From Alicycliphilus denitrificans_A (lineage in GTDB: Bacteria > Pseudomonadota > Gammaproteobacteria > Burkholderiales > Burkholderiaceae_C), in assembly GCF_044792555.1 (NCBI RefSeq), contig NZ_CP126238.1, positions 3,782,001 through 3,846,000 of the forward strand: a stretch of DNA of 64,000 nucleotides. The letters are read 5' to 3'. Within the stretch, counting starts at the first letter, position 1. Each line of letters begins with the position of its first letter. Position numbers and translations under genes: made by a program. Below the pieces are notes generated by a model that saw nothing but the letters and a program-made list of their open reading frames with translations, ran no database searches and was not told the origin of the DNA. Of this stretch, positions 44,112 through 53,439 are shown piece after piece.

Positions 44112-44534
44112 TCACCCACGGCTGACACGGCGCAGACGCTCGGACGGCGTGACCACGTCGGTCAGGCGGATGCCGAACTTGTCGTTCACCACCACCACCT
44201 CGCCCTGGGCAATCAGGTAGCCGTTGACCAGCACATCCATGGGCTCGCCGGCCAGCGCATCCAGCTCCACCACCGAGCCCTGGGCCAGCTGCAGGATGTA
44301 CTTGATCGGCACCTTGGTGCGCCCCAGCTCCACCGACAGCTGCACCGGAATGTCCAGCACCATGTTGATGTCATGCACCTGGGCATCGCCGCCGCTGCCG
44401 TAGGGGCGCGCGGGCTCGCCCGACAGGGGGCCGCCCTGCTCGGCATGGGCCGCCTGCGCGTCGCTGCTCTTTTGTTCTTCCAGGGCCTCGGCCCAGCCGG
44501 CGAACGGGTCGTTTTGATCGGATTCAGTTGACAT
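44112..44534 (-). CDS. fliN: Flagellar motor switch protein FliN
   Basis: This 140-residue protein has an acidic, low-complexity N terminus (1-60) and the C-terminal SpoA-like domain with DIPVQLSVELGRTKVPIKYILQLAQGSVVELD, EPMDVLVNGYLIAQGEVVVVNDKFGIRLTDV. It forms the lower C-ring with FliM and FliG. GGAG upstream suits the ATG at 44534, which lies inside the last codons of fliM (11-bp overlap). Complete. Confidence 0.96.
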   Translation of the reverse strand: MSTESDQNDPFAGWAEALEEQKSSDAQAAHAEQGGPLSGEPARPYGSGGDAQVHDINMVLDIPVQLSVELGRTKVPIKYILQLAQGSVVELDALAGEPMDVLVNGYLIAQGEVVVVNDKFGIRLTDVVTPSERLRRVSRG

Positions 44535-45528
44535 TTTTTTCTCCAACCCAATGGGCATCCCTGCCGCGCAGGCATTCCTCGATGCGGATCGCGTACTTGG
44601 CGTTGTGCGTGCCGTACTGGCACTCAAAGACCGGCACGCCCTCAATCGTGGCGCGTATGCGCGGCTCGCGTTCGAGCTCGATGAAGTCGCCCGGCTTCAT
44701 GGCCAGCAGCTGCTCCACGGTGGCGTCGGCACGCGCCAGCTCGGCCACCAGCGTCACCTCGGCGGCCTGGATCTCGCGCGTGAGCACGCGCACCCAGCGC
44801 CGGTCCACCTCGATGGCATCGCCCTGCGTGGCCGAATACAGCACGTCGCGGATCGGCTCCAGCGTGGCATACGGCATGCAGATATGGATGGCACCCGCCA
44901 GGTCGCCGATCTCCAGCTGAAAGGCCGTGGACACGACGATCTCGCTGGGCGTGGCGATATTGGCGAACTGCGGCTGCATCTCCGAGCGCTGGTAGGTCAG
45001 CTCCAGCGGATAAATGCCCTGCCAGGCCTTCTTGTATTCCTCGGTGATCACGTCCACCAGACGATTGATCACGCGCTGCTCGGTGGCGGAAAAGTCACGC
45101 CCCTCGATGCGCGTCTGGAACTTGCCCACGCCGCCGTACAGCGTGTCGATGATGCCGAACACCAGGGACGGCTCGCACACGATCAGGCCGCTGCCGCGCA
45201 ACGGCCGGATGGAGACGATGTTGAAGTTCGTCGGCACCACCAGCTCGCGCAAAAAGGCGTTGTAGCGCTGCACCGAGACCGCGCCCACCGAGATCTCGGG
45301 GCTGCGGCGGATGAAGTTGAACAGGCCGATGCGGAAGTTGCGCGCAAAGCGCTCGTTGACGATCTCCATCGTCGGCATGCGGCCGCGCACGATGCGCTCC
45401 TGGCTGGAGATGTCGTAGTTGCGGATGACACCCGCCTCGATCTCCTCCTTGACGGTCTTCTGGCTCTCGCCCGTCACGCCCTCGAGCAGGGCATCGACCT
45501 CTTCCTGGGACAGAAAGGATTCACTCAC
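44524..45528 (-). CDS. fliM: Flagellar motor switch protein FliM
   Basis: This 334-residue switch protein begins with the CheY-binding peptide LSQEEVDALLEG, continues with the middle domain (FARNFRIGLFNFIRRSPEISVG, and YTRS-like YQRSEMQPQFANIATPSE), and ends with a SpoA domain containing ELARADATVEQLLAMKPGD. CheY-P binding to it reverses rotation. GTG is used as the start codon at 45528. It follows fliL and overlaps fliN. Confidence 0.97.
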   Translation of the reverse strand: MSESFLSQEEVDALLEGVTGESQKTVKEEIEAGVIRNYDISSQERIVRGRMPTMEIVNERFARNFRIGLFNFIRRSPEISVGAVSVQRYNAFLRELVVPTNFNIVSIRPLRGSGLIVCEPSLVFGIIDTLYGGVGKFQTRIEGRDFSATEQRVINRLVDVITEEYKKAWQGIYPLELTYQRSEMQPQFANIATPSEIVVSTAFQLEIGDLAGAIHICMPYATLEPIRDVLYSATQGDAIEVDRRWVRVLTREIQAAEVTLVAELARADATVEQLLAMKPGDFIELEREPRIRATIEGVPVFECQYGTHNAKYAIRIEECLRGRDAHWVGEKNVN

Positions 45529-45543
45529 GGCAGTGCCCTCCCC

Positions 45544-46125
45544 TCACTGGATGATGAAACTGGAAAACAGCACCTGGCGCACCGGGCTGTCGTCCACCTT
45601 GGGACGCTGCGGCACGACCTCGTCGTCCTCGCCCTCGGGATCGCGCCGCACCGGACGCTTGAGCGGCTTCGGCTCCGTGAGTCCGAGCGGGCGCAAGGCC
45701 TCGCGGCGTATGTCCCCGGCCAGCTTTTCCTTGCCCTCGCGCGTCAGCAGCTCATCGGTTGTGCGCTGCGACACCAGCAGCAGCACGCTGCTGCGAATGC
45801 TGGGCATATAGGTCTTGAGGAGTTCGGAGGTCTTGGCGTCCGCCAGCTCCAGCGTAATACCCACCTGGGCAAAACGATCGCCGCCCGGGTCGGCCAGGTT
45901 CACCACCATGTTCTCCATGGGCAGGAAGGTGGGAGGCGTCTTGGGGGCGGCCGCCTGGGCCTTGGCGACTGGCGCATCTTCCTCGTCGACGGCACTGCGC
46001 TTGGCCAGCAGCAGCCACGCGGCCGCGCCGCCAGCTACCAGCAGCAGGGCAAGAACGGCCATGCCGATGATCAGCTTCTTGCTCTTGCTCTTGGTCTTGG
46101 CCGGGGCAGCAGTGGGTTCGGACAC
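45544..46125 (-). CDS. fliL: Flagellar basal body-associated protein FliL
   Basis: This 193-residue protein has a lysine-rich N terminus, one membrane helix (LIIGMAVLALLLVAGGAAAWLLL) and a periplasmic domain with FLPMENMVVNLADPGGDRFAQVGITLEL and the closing VRQVLFSSFIIQ. FliL surrounds the stator and adjusts torque. An extra charged stretch (LKRPVRRDPEGEDDEVVPQRPK) sits before the C-terminal segment. The start is GTG at 46125; 164 bp without a recognisable gene or clear promoter separate it from fliK. Confidence 0.93.
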   Translation of the reverse strand: MSEPTAAPAKTKSKSKKLIIGMAVLALLLVAGGAAAWLLLAKRSAVDEEDAPVAKAQAAAPKTPPTFLPMENMVVNLADPGGDRFAQVGITLELADAKTSELLKTYMPSIRSSVLLLVSQRTTDELLTREGKEKLAGDIRREALRPLGLTEPKPLKRPVRRDPEGEDDEVVPQRPKVDDSPVRQVLFSSFIIQ

Positions 46126-46289
46126 GTTGGTGCTTTCTTGCGCGGTAGTCGCGTCAGGCGGTCGGGAGGGGCATACGAGATTTGCCCGATGGCCGATTAT
46201 TCAATACCGCCCGCCCCCCGATCGCGTGAATAAAAGCCCAAAACCCGGTATTTCATGCGCTTGGCCGGGCCGCAGCCCCAAACGCAGCC

Positions 46290-47939
46290 TCACACAAAGA
46301 TATCCACGCCGCGCTCGCCCACCCCCTGCCCGCGATGCGGCGCGCCACCCACCGGGGCCGCAGCCTGCACGCTGGAGCGCTGCGCCCCCTGGCGACCCGG
46401 CGCGCGCTCGTCCTGGCGCGCCGCTGCGCCACCGCCCCCGCTGGTGCCCACCGTCATGCCGGCCAGCTGCAGGCCCTGGCGCTGCAGCATATCGTGCAAC
46501 TGATCGCGGCCGGCGTCGAGCCGCTGGCGCGCCTCGGCCTGGTCGCTGCGCAAGGTCACATGGGCCTGCTCACCCGTGAGTGCCACCTTCACCTCCACGG
46601 GCTGGCCGCCCTGGTCCAGCGTCAGCTCGGCGTTCTGGGTCTTGTGGTGCACCCAATAGCTCACCTGTTCGGACATCTGGTCGGCCAGTTGATCGGCCAG
46701 CCGATCCCCGGCGCCGCCCTGGCCTGCCTGGGCGGCAGCGGCAAGGACGCCATCCGGCCCCTGTCGCATCGGTGGCCCCAGGCCCTGCAGGCCGCCCCCC
46801 GCCGCCAGCGCCGCATCGCTGGCCTGCGGCACGGCATCGCCCGCACCCGTCGCGGCGCCCATGGCCCCGGCTGCGGCCTCGCCTGCCAGGGCGGGCGCTG
46901 CCCGCTCGACCTCGACCCGCGCCAGGGGCTGCGCCATGGTCTGCAGGACATCCTGGCCCCCCATGGCCGGCGCGCCCGCGGCCTGGCTCGCCCCCTGGGC
47001 ATGCGCTGCGGCCTGCGCCGCCACCGGCTCCATGCCAGCCTGGGCAGCGGCCGCACGCATGGCGGCATGGACATGGCCGCGCCCCGGGGCCGCCGCGCCC
47101 TGGACGGTATCGGCGGCTTGCCATGGCTGCGTGCGCGCCATACCGCCACGGCCCGTAGGCACAGCCACGCCCTCAGCCTGGGGCATGCCATTGAGGACCG
47201 CCACCTCGGCGGCGCCATCGAGCCTGGCCGTCTGCCCCACCAGGCTGTCCAGGCCCTGGCGCACCAAGCCCAGGCCCACGCGCCCGGCCAGGGCATCCGT
47301 GCCACCCTCCATTGCCGCCCCCACGCCCTGGGCCAGTGCAACCGTGGGCTGCAGGCCAGTCATCCATGCCGCCAGGGCCGCCGCATCGGGCAGGTTGGCG
47401 GCAGGCGGAAGCGCCTCGGCATCTGCGTTGCTCGCGGCGCCGGACTCCATGGCGGGCACCGCGCCCGGCAGGCCCATGCCGCCACCCATGAGCGCGTGCC
47501 GATCCTCCCGCGGCGTGGCGCCCACCCCCGCACTTGCCGCAGCCTGCATGGCGCCGGGCACACCGCCCTGGACATCGGCCCCTGCATCGACCACCGCGTC
47601 CATGGTGGTGCCAACGGGCAGTTGCGGCGCTGCGGCCATGGGCTGGCCGTCCGCTGTGGGCGGCGCCTGGGCCGCCGTGGACATGGGCCCGGCGGCCACC
47701 CCGCGCGGTTGCTGATGGACGAAGTCCATGGCCTGTGCCGCCGTAGACATGGGGCCGGCGGCCACCTGGGGCCGCTCTGAAGCCTCCCCTGCGCCCTGCC
47801 CCATGGCCGCAAGCAGCAGTGCAAAACCTGCTTCCTGGGCACCATCCTGTGCCGTGCCGGGCTTGCCGGCCATGCCCTGCGCGGCGCGGGCCACAGGCAC
47901 GGCCTGAGGCACCAAGGAAGAAGTACGTGTCTGTTCCAT
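46290..47939 (-). CDS. fliK: Flagellar hook-length control protein FliK
   Basis: This 549-residue protein is Ala/Gly/Met-rich and low in complexity for its first 390 residues. The conserved FliK C-terminal domain follows, with ELTLDQGGQPVEVKVALTGEQAHVTLRSDQAEARQRLDAGRDQLHDMLQRQGLQL. FliK measures hook length and switches export specificity. Its N-terminal part contains two near-identical copies of VAAGPMSTAAQA (about 60-92). The long frame on the opposite strand is a mirror effect. Family C-terminal tail ends VDIFV, as in many betaproteobacteria. Confidence 0.9.
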   Translation of the reverse strand: MEQTRTSSLVPQAVPVARAAQGMAGKPGTAQDGAQEAGFALLLAAMGQGAGEASERPQVAAGPMSTAAQAMDFVHQQPRGVAAGPMSTAAQAPPTADGQPMAAAPQLPVGTTMDAVVDAGADVQGGVPGAMQAAASAGVGATPREDRHALMGGGMGLPGAVPAMESGAASNADAEALPPAANLPDAAALAAWMTGLQPTVALAQGVGAAMEGGTDALAGRVGLGLVRQGLDSLVGQTARLDGAAEVAVLNGMPQAEGVAVPTGRGGMARTQPWQAADTVQGAAAPGRGHVHAAMRAAAAQAGMEPVAAQAAAHAQGASQAAGAPAMGGQDVLQTMAQPLARVEVERAAPALAGEAAAGAMGAATGAGDAVPQASDAALAAGGGLQGLGPPMRQGPDGVLAAAAQAGQGGAGDRLADQLADQMSEQVSYWVHHKTQNAELTLDQGGQPVEVKVALTGEQAHVTLRSDQAEARQRLDAGRDQLHDMLQRQGLQLAGMTVGTSGGGGAAARQDERAPGRQGAQRSSVQAAAPVGGAPHRGQGVGERGVDIFV

Positions 47940-47944
47940 CGCTC

Positions 47945-48403
47945 TTACCCCTGATTCAGTGAATCCGCCCGGGCAGCCGCGCGCTGCGACGCGCGCTCAT
48001 CGGTCTGTTTTTGTTCGCGGCGCTGTTGCTGCTGCGCCAGCTCGGCGCGGCGGCGCTCCAGCACCTTGCGCAGGCTGGCCAGGCGCAGTTCGGCCTGCAG
48101 CAGCGTCTGCCGTGCCTGGGCCACGCGCTGGTCCTGGCCGCGCAGCGTCTGGGTCTGCAGCCCTATGGCGTGATCGAGCCGGCCCATGAAGTGGTAGTGG
48201 TGGTGCATCACCTCGGGCTGCACGGCCGCGCCCGCCTTCAGGCCCCAGCGGCCCTGGGTCTCGGCGGCGTAGCCTGTCAGCTGTTCGAGCTGCGCCTGCG
48301 CCGCCTGGCGCGCACCCTGCACGTTCTTGAGCGCCTGGCGCGCGGCATCGCGCTGGCGCTCGGCCAGATCCACGGCAACCACAAAGGCGTTCAAGGAGCT
48401 CAT
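47945..48403 (-). CDS. fliJ: Flagellar export chaperone FliJ
   Basis: This 152-residue protein is coiled coil throughout, rich in Gln, Arg and Ala, with the FliJ heptads LAERQRDAARQALKNVQGARQ and RVAQARQTLLQAELRLASLRKVLERR. It couples the FliI ATPase to the export gate and carries chaperones. It lies five bases after fliI. The identification rests on size, coiled-coil nature and position, since the family is weakly conserved. Confidence 0.88.
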   Translation of the reverse strand: MSSLNAFVVAVDLAERQRDAARQALKNVQGARQAAQAQLEQLTGYAAETQGRWGLKAGAAVQPEVMHHHYHFMGRLDHAIGLQTQTLRGQDQRVAQARQTLLQAELRLASLRKVLERRRAELAQQQQRREQKQTDERASQRAAARADSLNQG

Positions 48404-48408
48404 CTACC

Positions 48409-49827
48409 TCAGCCCTCCAGCACCTGGCCCATGAGCGCCAGGCAGTCGTCCATGGGGGCAGCCTCGTGCATGCCCTGCTGCAAGAATCCCACCATGCCCG
48501 GCTGCAGGCGTATGGCCTCGTCCAGCAGCGGGTCGGAGCCGCTCATGTAGGCCCCCACCTGGATCAGGTCACGGCTCTTCTGGTAGCGCGAGTAGATCGC
48601 GCGAAAGCTGCGTGCCATGTCGAAGTGCTCGCGCTGCACCACGTTGTGCATGACGCGCGAGGCCGACTGCTCGATGTCGATGGCCGGGTAATGTCCGCCT
48701 TCGGCAAGAGTGCGCGAGAGCACGATATGCCCGTCCAGGATGGCGCGCGCGGCATCGGCGATCGGGTCCTGCTGGTCGTCGCCCTCGGACAGCACGGTGT
48801 AGAAGGCGGTGATCGAGCCCACGCCGTTCAGGCCATTGCCGCTCCTCTCCACCAGCGCCGGCAGCTTGGCAAAGCAGCTCGGCGGGTAGCCCTTGGTGGC
48901 CGGCGGCTCGCCGATCGCCAGGGCAATCTCGCGCTGCGCCATGGCGTAGCGCGTCAGCGAATCCATGAGCAGCAGCACATGGGCCCCGCAGTCGCGGAAA
49001 TGCTCGGCAATCGCCGTGGCATAGGCCGCGCCCTGCATGCGCAACAGCGGCGGCGCATCGGCCGGAGCCGCCACCACCACGGAGCGGCCGCGATCCTCTG
49101 CGCCCAGGATGTCTTCCACGAACTCCTTGACCTCGCGCCCGCGCTCGCCGATCAGGCCCACCACGATGACATCGGCCCGGGTGTAGCGCGCCATCATGCC
49201 CAGCAGCACCGATTTGCCCACGCCCGAGCCCGCAAACAGCCCCAGGCGCTGGCCGCGCCCCACCGTCAGCAGCGCATTGATGGCGCGCACGCCGGTGTCC
49301 AGCGGCTCGCGCACCGGATCGCGCTCCATGGCGTTGATGGGGCTGCGATCCATGGGCAATGCCGTGACCCCCTCCAGCGGCCCGCCATGGTCCAGCGGCT
49401 GGCCCTGCGAATCGACCACGCGGCCCAGCAGGCCGGGGCCCATGGGCAGGCGCAGCACGCCCATGCTGGTGTCCACGGGCTCGGCCGCCGCGGCGCCCAG
49501 CTTCGGCGCGGGTACATGGGCCGCGGCCGGCGTGACACTGGCGCCGCTGGACAGGCCATGGATGTCGCCCGCGGGCATCAGAAAGGCCTTGTCGCCGGCA
49601 AAGCCCACCACCTCGGCCAGCACCGGCTCCTGGCCCTGCATCTGCACCTGGCCCTGCATCTGCACCTGGCACTGCGAGCCCACGGGCACGCGCAGGCCCG
49701 CCGCCTCCAGCACCAGGCCGGTCAGGCGCGTGAGCGTGCCGCGCACCTCCAGCGGCTGCGTTTGCGCCATGCGCGCGCGCGCCTCGGCCAGCAACTCACC
49801 CCAGGCGCCGGCGGGTTCAATCGGCAT
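48409..49827 (-). CDS. fliI: Flagellum-specific ATPase FliI
   Basis: This 472-residue ATPase is related to the F1 beta subunit. It has an N-terminal beta barrel (1-90), P-loop FAGSGVGKSVLLG (about 190), VGLIGERGREVKEFVE, Walker B LLLMDSLTRYAMAQREIALA, and ILDGHIVLSRTLAEGGHYPAIDI. It energises export with FliH and FliJ. In the barrel, QVQMQG occurs twice in tandem from a perfect 18-bp duplication (49631-49666). GGGAGG spaces well to the ATG at 49827, not to the ATG six bases before, so I use the former. It overlaps fliH by 11 bp. Confidence 0.95.
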   Translation of the reverse strand: MPIEPAGAWGELLAEARARMAQTQPLEVRGTLTRLTGLVLEAAGLRVPVGSQCQVQMQGQVQMQGQEPVLAEVVGFAGDKAFLMPAGDIHGLSSGASVTPAAAHVPAPKLGAAAAEPVDTSMGVLRLPMGPGLLGRVVDSQGQPLDHGGPLEGVTALPMDRSPINAMERDPVREPLDTGVRAINALLTVGRGQRLGLFAGSGVGKSVLLGMMARYTRADVIVVGLIGERGREVKEFVEDILGAEDRGRSVVVAAPADAPPLLRMQGAAYATAIAEHFRDCGAHVLLLMDSLTRYAMAQREIALAIGEPPATKGYPPSCFAKLPALVERSGNGLNGVGSITAFYTVLSEGDDQQDPIADAARAILDGHIVLSRTLAEGGHYPAIDIEQSASRVMHNVVQREHFDMARSFRAIYSRYQKSRDLIQVGAYMSGSDPLLDEAIRLQPGMVGFLQQGMHEAAPMDDCLALMGQVLEG

Positions 49828-50557
49828 GGGCATCCTCCCGCCAGGCGGCCGTCAGCCCCAGGGCGGCAATGGCGCGGCGCCAGCGCTTGTCCAAGGTGCC
49901 GTCGATCACCATGCCGGCGGACTCCACCAGGCAGTCGCCCGGCTGCACGGCGGCGTCGGCCTGCCACTCGATGCGGGTGCTGGAAAACTCTTCGCGCAAC
50001 GGCTTCTCCAGCGCCGCCCAGTCAGCTGGATGCAGGCGCACCGTGGCCGGCCGGCTTTCGGCCGCCAACATGCCCAAGGCCTCGCGCACCACGGGCAGCA
50101 TGGCCTGTGGGTTGCCCTGCACCTCACGGCGCACCACCTGGCGCGCAATGTCGCAGGCCAGCTGCAGCACCTCTTGCGCCATGGTCTGCTGCAGGCCGGT
50201 CAGGCTCTGCTCCAGACTCTGCGCCACCTGCGCCAGGCGCTCGGCGGCCGCGCGCCCCTGGCCGGCGACATAGTCTTCAAACTGCTGCTGCGCGGCAAGC
50301 TGCGCCTGCTCCTGCCCTTCGGCCAGGCCACTCTCATACCCTTCGGCATGCCCCTGGGCATGGGCCTGCTGCAGCAAGGCCTGCTGCTCGCCCTCGTCCA
50401 GGGCCGGCGGCGGCACTGGTTCGGGTATTTGTGGCTGCCGCTCCACCAGGGGGCGCAGCGTGCCCGCGTCATGCACATCGCCAAACTCCCAGCGCATGAC
50501 GTCGCCCACCTCTTCGCGCGGAATGAAGCGCGTGTAATAACGATTAGACGAAGGCAT
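49817..50557 (-). CDS. fliH: Flagellar assembly protein FliH
   Basis: This 246-residue protein has a charged N terminus, a Gln/Glu-rich coiled coil (about 55-125) and a C-terminal domain with VLQLACDIARQVVRREVQGNPQAMLPVVREALGML and VQPGDCLVESAGMVIDGTLDKRWRRAIAALG. It binds FliI and tethers it to the C-ring. It overlaps fliG by 14 bp upstream and fliI by 11 bp downstream. Family typical. Confidence 0.92.
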   Translation of the reverse strand: MPSSNRYYTRFIPREEVGDVMRWEFGDVHDAGTLRPLVERQPQIPEPVPPPALDEGEQQALLQQAHAQGHAEGYESGLAEGQEQAQLAAQQQFEDYVAGQGRAAAERLAQVAQSLEQSLTGLQQTMAQEVLQLACDIARQVVRREVQGNPQAMLPVVREALGMLAAESRPATVRLHPADWAALEKPLREEFSSTRIEWQADAAVQPGDCLVESAGMVIDGTLDKRWRRAIAALGLTAAWREDAHAD

Positions 50558-51539
50558 CGTCGCCTCCAGCGGTCAGCGCAATCTGGCCCTCGTCGGCCAG
50601 GCGGCGTACCGTCTTGAGGATTTCCCGCTGCTGCGCCTCGACCTCAGACAGGCGCATGGGACCGCGCGATTCCAGGTCTTCGCGCATGGCGGCGGCGGCG
50701 CGCGAGGACATATTCGCCAGGATCTTGTCACGCACCTCGGGCTGCGCGCCCTTGAGGGCCACGACCAGGGTCTCGGAGGCCACCTCGCGCAGCACGGTCT
50801 GGATGGAGCGGTCGTCGAGCTTAGCCACGTCGTCGAAGATGAACATCTTGTCCATGATCTTCTGCGCCAGGTCGATGTCGTAGCCACGGATCGACTCCAG
50901 CACCGCCGCATCCATGCCCGAACTCATGAGATTGATGATGTTGGCCGCCGCCTGCACGCCGCCCAGCGAGCTCTTGCGGATCTTGTCGCCACCGGCCAGC
51001 ACCTTGAACAGCACCTCGTTCAAGTCCTTGAGCGCCGTGGGCTGAATGCCCTCCAGCGTGGCAATGCGCAGCATCACCTCGCCACGCTGGCGCTCGTTGA
51101 ACTGCGCCAGGATGCCCGAGGACTGATCCGGATCCAGATGCACCAGGATGGCGGCCACGATCTGCGGGTGCTCGTTGCGCAGCAGCTCGGCCACCGACAG
51201 CGGGTCCATCCACTTCAGGCTCTCTATGCCCGAGACATCGCCGCCCTGCAGGATGCGGTCGATCAGCAGGGCGGCCTTGTCGTCGCCCAGGGCGCGCTTG
51301 AGCACCGAGCGCACATAGTTGCTGGTATCGGACACCAGCAGGCTTTGCGCCGCCGCCTCGTTGGTGAAGCGGTTCAGCACCTCGTCCACCTTCTCCCTGG
51401 ACACGGTGCGCATGCGCGCAATGGTTTCACCGAGCTTTTGCACCTCCTTGGGCGAGAGGTGCTTGAAGACCTCGGCGGCCTCCTCCTCGCCCAGGGACAT
51501 CAGCATGATGGCCGCGTCGTTCAGTCCCTGCTCATCCAT
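50544..51539 (-). CDS. fliG: Flagellar motor switch protein FliG
   Basis: This 331-residue protein has the N, middle and C-terminal armadillo domains, with MSLGEEEAAEVFKHLSPKEVQKLGETIARM, EHPQIVAAILVHLDPDQSSGILAQF and the torque helix region MFIFDDVAKLDDRSIQTVLREV. Charged residues of the C-terminal torque helix are present. It forms the upper C-ring below FliF and meets the stator. The start at 51539 is 30 bp after fliF. Confidence 0.97.
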   Translation of the reverse strand: MDEQGLNDAAIMLMSLGEEEAAEVFKHLSPKEVQKLGETIARMRTVSREKVDEVLNRFTNEAAAQSLLVSDTSNYVRSVLKRALGDDKAALLIDRILQGGDVSGIESLKWMDPLSVAELLRNEHPQIVAAILVHLDPDQSSGILAQFNERQRGEVMLRIATLEGIQPTALKDLNEVLFKVLAGGDKIRKSSLGGVQAAANIINLMSSGMDAAVLESIRGYDIDLAQKIMDKMFIFDDVAKLDDRSIQTVLREVASETLVVALKGAQPEVRDKILANMSSRAAAAMREDLESRGPMRLSEVEAQQREILKTVRRLADEGQIALTAGGDDAFV

Positions 51540-51569
51540 ACCGGTCTCGTTCTCTGATGCGGGCAGGCG

Positions 51570-53267
51570 TCACTCGCCGTTGACCCAGGTTTTGATGATC
51601 GTGGCCACGGCCACGGGGTTGTCGCGCGCCAGCCGGCGCGCGTCCTCCAGGCGCAGCTGCTCGGCCGTGGGCTGCAGGTCTTGCGGCTGCACCGGCGCCG
51701 CCAGCGCGGGGCGCTCCAGCTCCTCGGAGGCCACGGCACTCAACTGCCCCCCCTGCAACTTGGCTGCCGCCAAATCCGCGTGCGGCCTGGCCTTGAGCGC
51801 CGGCCGCACCAAACCCAGCAGCAGCAGGGCCACGGCCAGCGAGATGCCCACGGGCCAACCCAGGCTCCTGGCCAGCTCCACCACCTCGGGCTGCCTCCAC
51901 AGCGGCAGCTCGGTGCTGACCACCTCATCGACCAGGAAGGGCGCATTCATCAGATTCACCGAGTCGCCTCGCTCCTTGTTGTAGCCAATGGTCTCGCGCA
52001 CCAGGGCCGTCATCTGCTCGACCTGCTCGGGAGAAAGCGCCTTGCTCGTCGGGGCCTTGCCGGGGGTTTCGCTCACGCTTTGGTAGTTGACCACCACAGC
52101 CGCATTCACGCGCTTGATGGCGCCCATGCCGCCACGCGTCACGCGCGTGGTCTTGTCCACCTCGTAGTTGGTGATGGATTCACGCCGGCCCTGCCCCTGC
52201 GCGCCCGGTTGCTGCTGGGCGTTGGCGGCCGTGGGCTGCGGGTTGGCGCCGTTGATGGGCGCGGTGGAGTTTTGCGGCGGCTGGTTGCTCACTGCGCCGG
52301 GCACGCCCGTGGGCGGCTGCGCACCCTGGAGGCCGCCGCTCTCCACCACCTGCTGGCTGCGCACGGCGCTGGCGTCCGGCGCCAGATTCGGGCGGTGCTG
52401 CTCGGTGGTGGATTCGGTCTGGCTGAAGTCCACCTCGGCCGTCACCTGGGCCTTGACATTGCTCTTGCCCACCACGGGCTCCAGCAGGTCCAGGATGCGG
52501 CGTGTGTACTGCTGCTCGATCTGCTGCACATAGGCCAGCTGCTGCGCGTCCACGCCATTGCCGCCGGCCCCGTCGGGCGATTGCGACAAGAGCTTGCCCG
52601 TGTCGTCGAGCACGCTCACGGCCGAGGGCGCCAGCTCGGGCACGCTGGAGGCCACCAGGTGCACGATGCCGGCGAGCTGCGCGCGATCCAGCACCCGGCC
52701 CGGGTACAGGGCCAGCAGCACCGAGGCCGAGGGCTTTTGCTGCTCGCGAAAAAACCCATTTTGCTGCGGCAGCGCCAGGTGCACGCGCGCGCTCTGCACC
52801 GAGGCCAGCGCCTGGATGGAGCGCGTGAGCTCGCCCTCCAGCCCGCGCTGGAAATTGAGCCGCTCCTGGAACTGGGTCACGCCGAAACGGTTCGTCTCCA
52901 TCAGCTCGAAGCCCGTCACCGAACCCTTGGGCAGGCCCTGCGTGGCCAGGCGCAGGCGCACGTCGTGCACGCGCTCGGCCGGCACCATGATGGCGCCGCC
53001 GCCCTCGGTGTACTTGTAGGGCACGTTCATCGTGGTCAGCTGGGCCACGATGGCACCGCCATCCTTGTCGTTCAGACCCGAAAACAGCACCCGATAGTCG
53101 GGCTGGCGGCCATAGAAAAACGCGGCCGCCAGCACCCCGAGCAGCAGCAGCGCGGCCGCCCCCAGGCGCATGCGCGCGCCGCGGTCAAGCGTGGCCAGCC
53201 GCTGCTGCCAGCCGGCGCTGGCGGCGGAATGCGGGGGGACAGGGACTTCGGCAACTGCAGACATCAT
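51570..53267 (-). CDS. fliF: Flagellar MS-ring protein FliF
   Basis: This 565-residue protein has a membrane helix at about 33-55 (LGAAALLLLGVLAAAFFYG), the two YscJ-type ring-building domains (RVLFSGLNDKDGGAIVAQL, GSVTGFELMETNRFGVTQFQERLNFQRGLEGELTRSI) and a low-complexity linker (about 310-370, Gln/Pro/Ala). A second helix (ISLAVALLLLGLV) and a FliG-binding tail (AARRLARDNPVAVATIIKTWVN) follow. GTG 53276 and ATG 53264 are alternative starts; GGAAAG precedes them all. It heads the operon and diverges from fliE. Confidence 0.95.
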   Translation of the reverse strand: MMSAVAEVPVPPHSAASAGWQQRLATLDRGARMRLGAAALLLLGVLAAAFFYGRQPDYRVLFSGLNDKDGGAIVAQLTTMNVPYKYTEGGGAIMVPAERVHDVRLRLATQGLPKGSVTGFELMETNRFGVTQFQERLNFQRGLEGELTRSIQALASVQSARVHLALPQQNGFFREQQKPSASVLLALYPGRVLDRAQLAGIVHLVASSVPELAPSAVSVLDDTGKLLSQSPDGAGGNGVDAQQLAYVQQIEQQYTRRILDLLEPVVGKSNVKAQVTAEVDFSQTESTTEQHRPNLAPDASAVRSQQVVESGGLQGAQPPTGVPGAVSNQPPQNSTAPINGANPQPTAANAQQQPGAQGQGRRESITNYEVDKTTRVTRGGMGAIKRVNAAVVVNYQSVSETPGKAPTSKALSPEQVEQMTALVRETIGYNKERGDSVNLMNAPFLVDEVVSTELPLWRQPEVVELARSLGWPVGISLAVALLLLGLVRPALKARPHADLAAAKLQGGQLSAVASEELERPALAAPVQPQDLQPTAEQLRLEDARRLARDNPVAVATIIKTWVNGE

Positions 53268-53439
53268 GCTTTCCACAAAAAGGCGGGGCCAGGCGGAACT
53301 CTGGCAGTGCTGCGATTATTCAGGTCCGGCCCGGCGCCGTTCGCGGGATAAGCCCCCTCTTTGGCCATCTTTTCCCCGAGCTGCACTCCTGCCAGCGGCC
53401 TAGGATTACACCATCGCCCCAACTCCCGACGTACCGGCC

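Noticed and set aside
48466..50499. A 677-codon open frame opposite fliI and fliH
   Set aside because: Same mirror effect; the translation is His/Arg/Gln-rich and the opposite strand encodes two intact flagellar genes.
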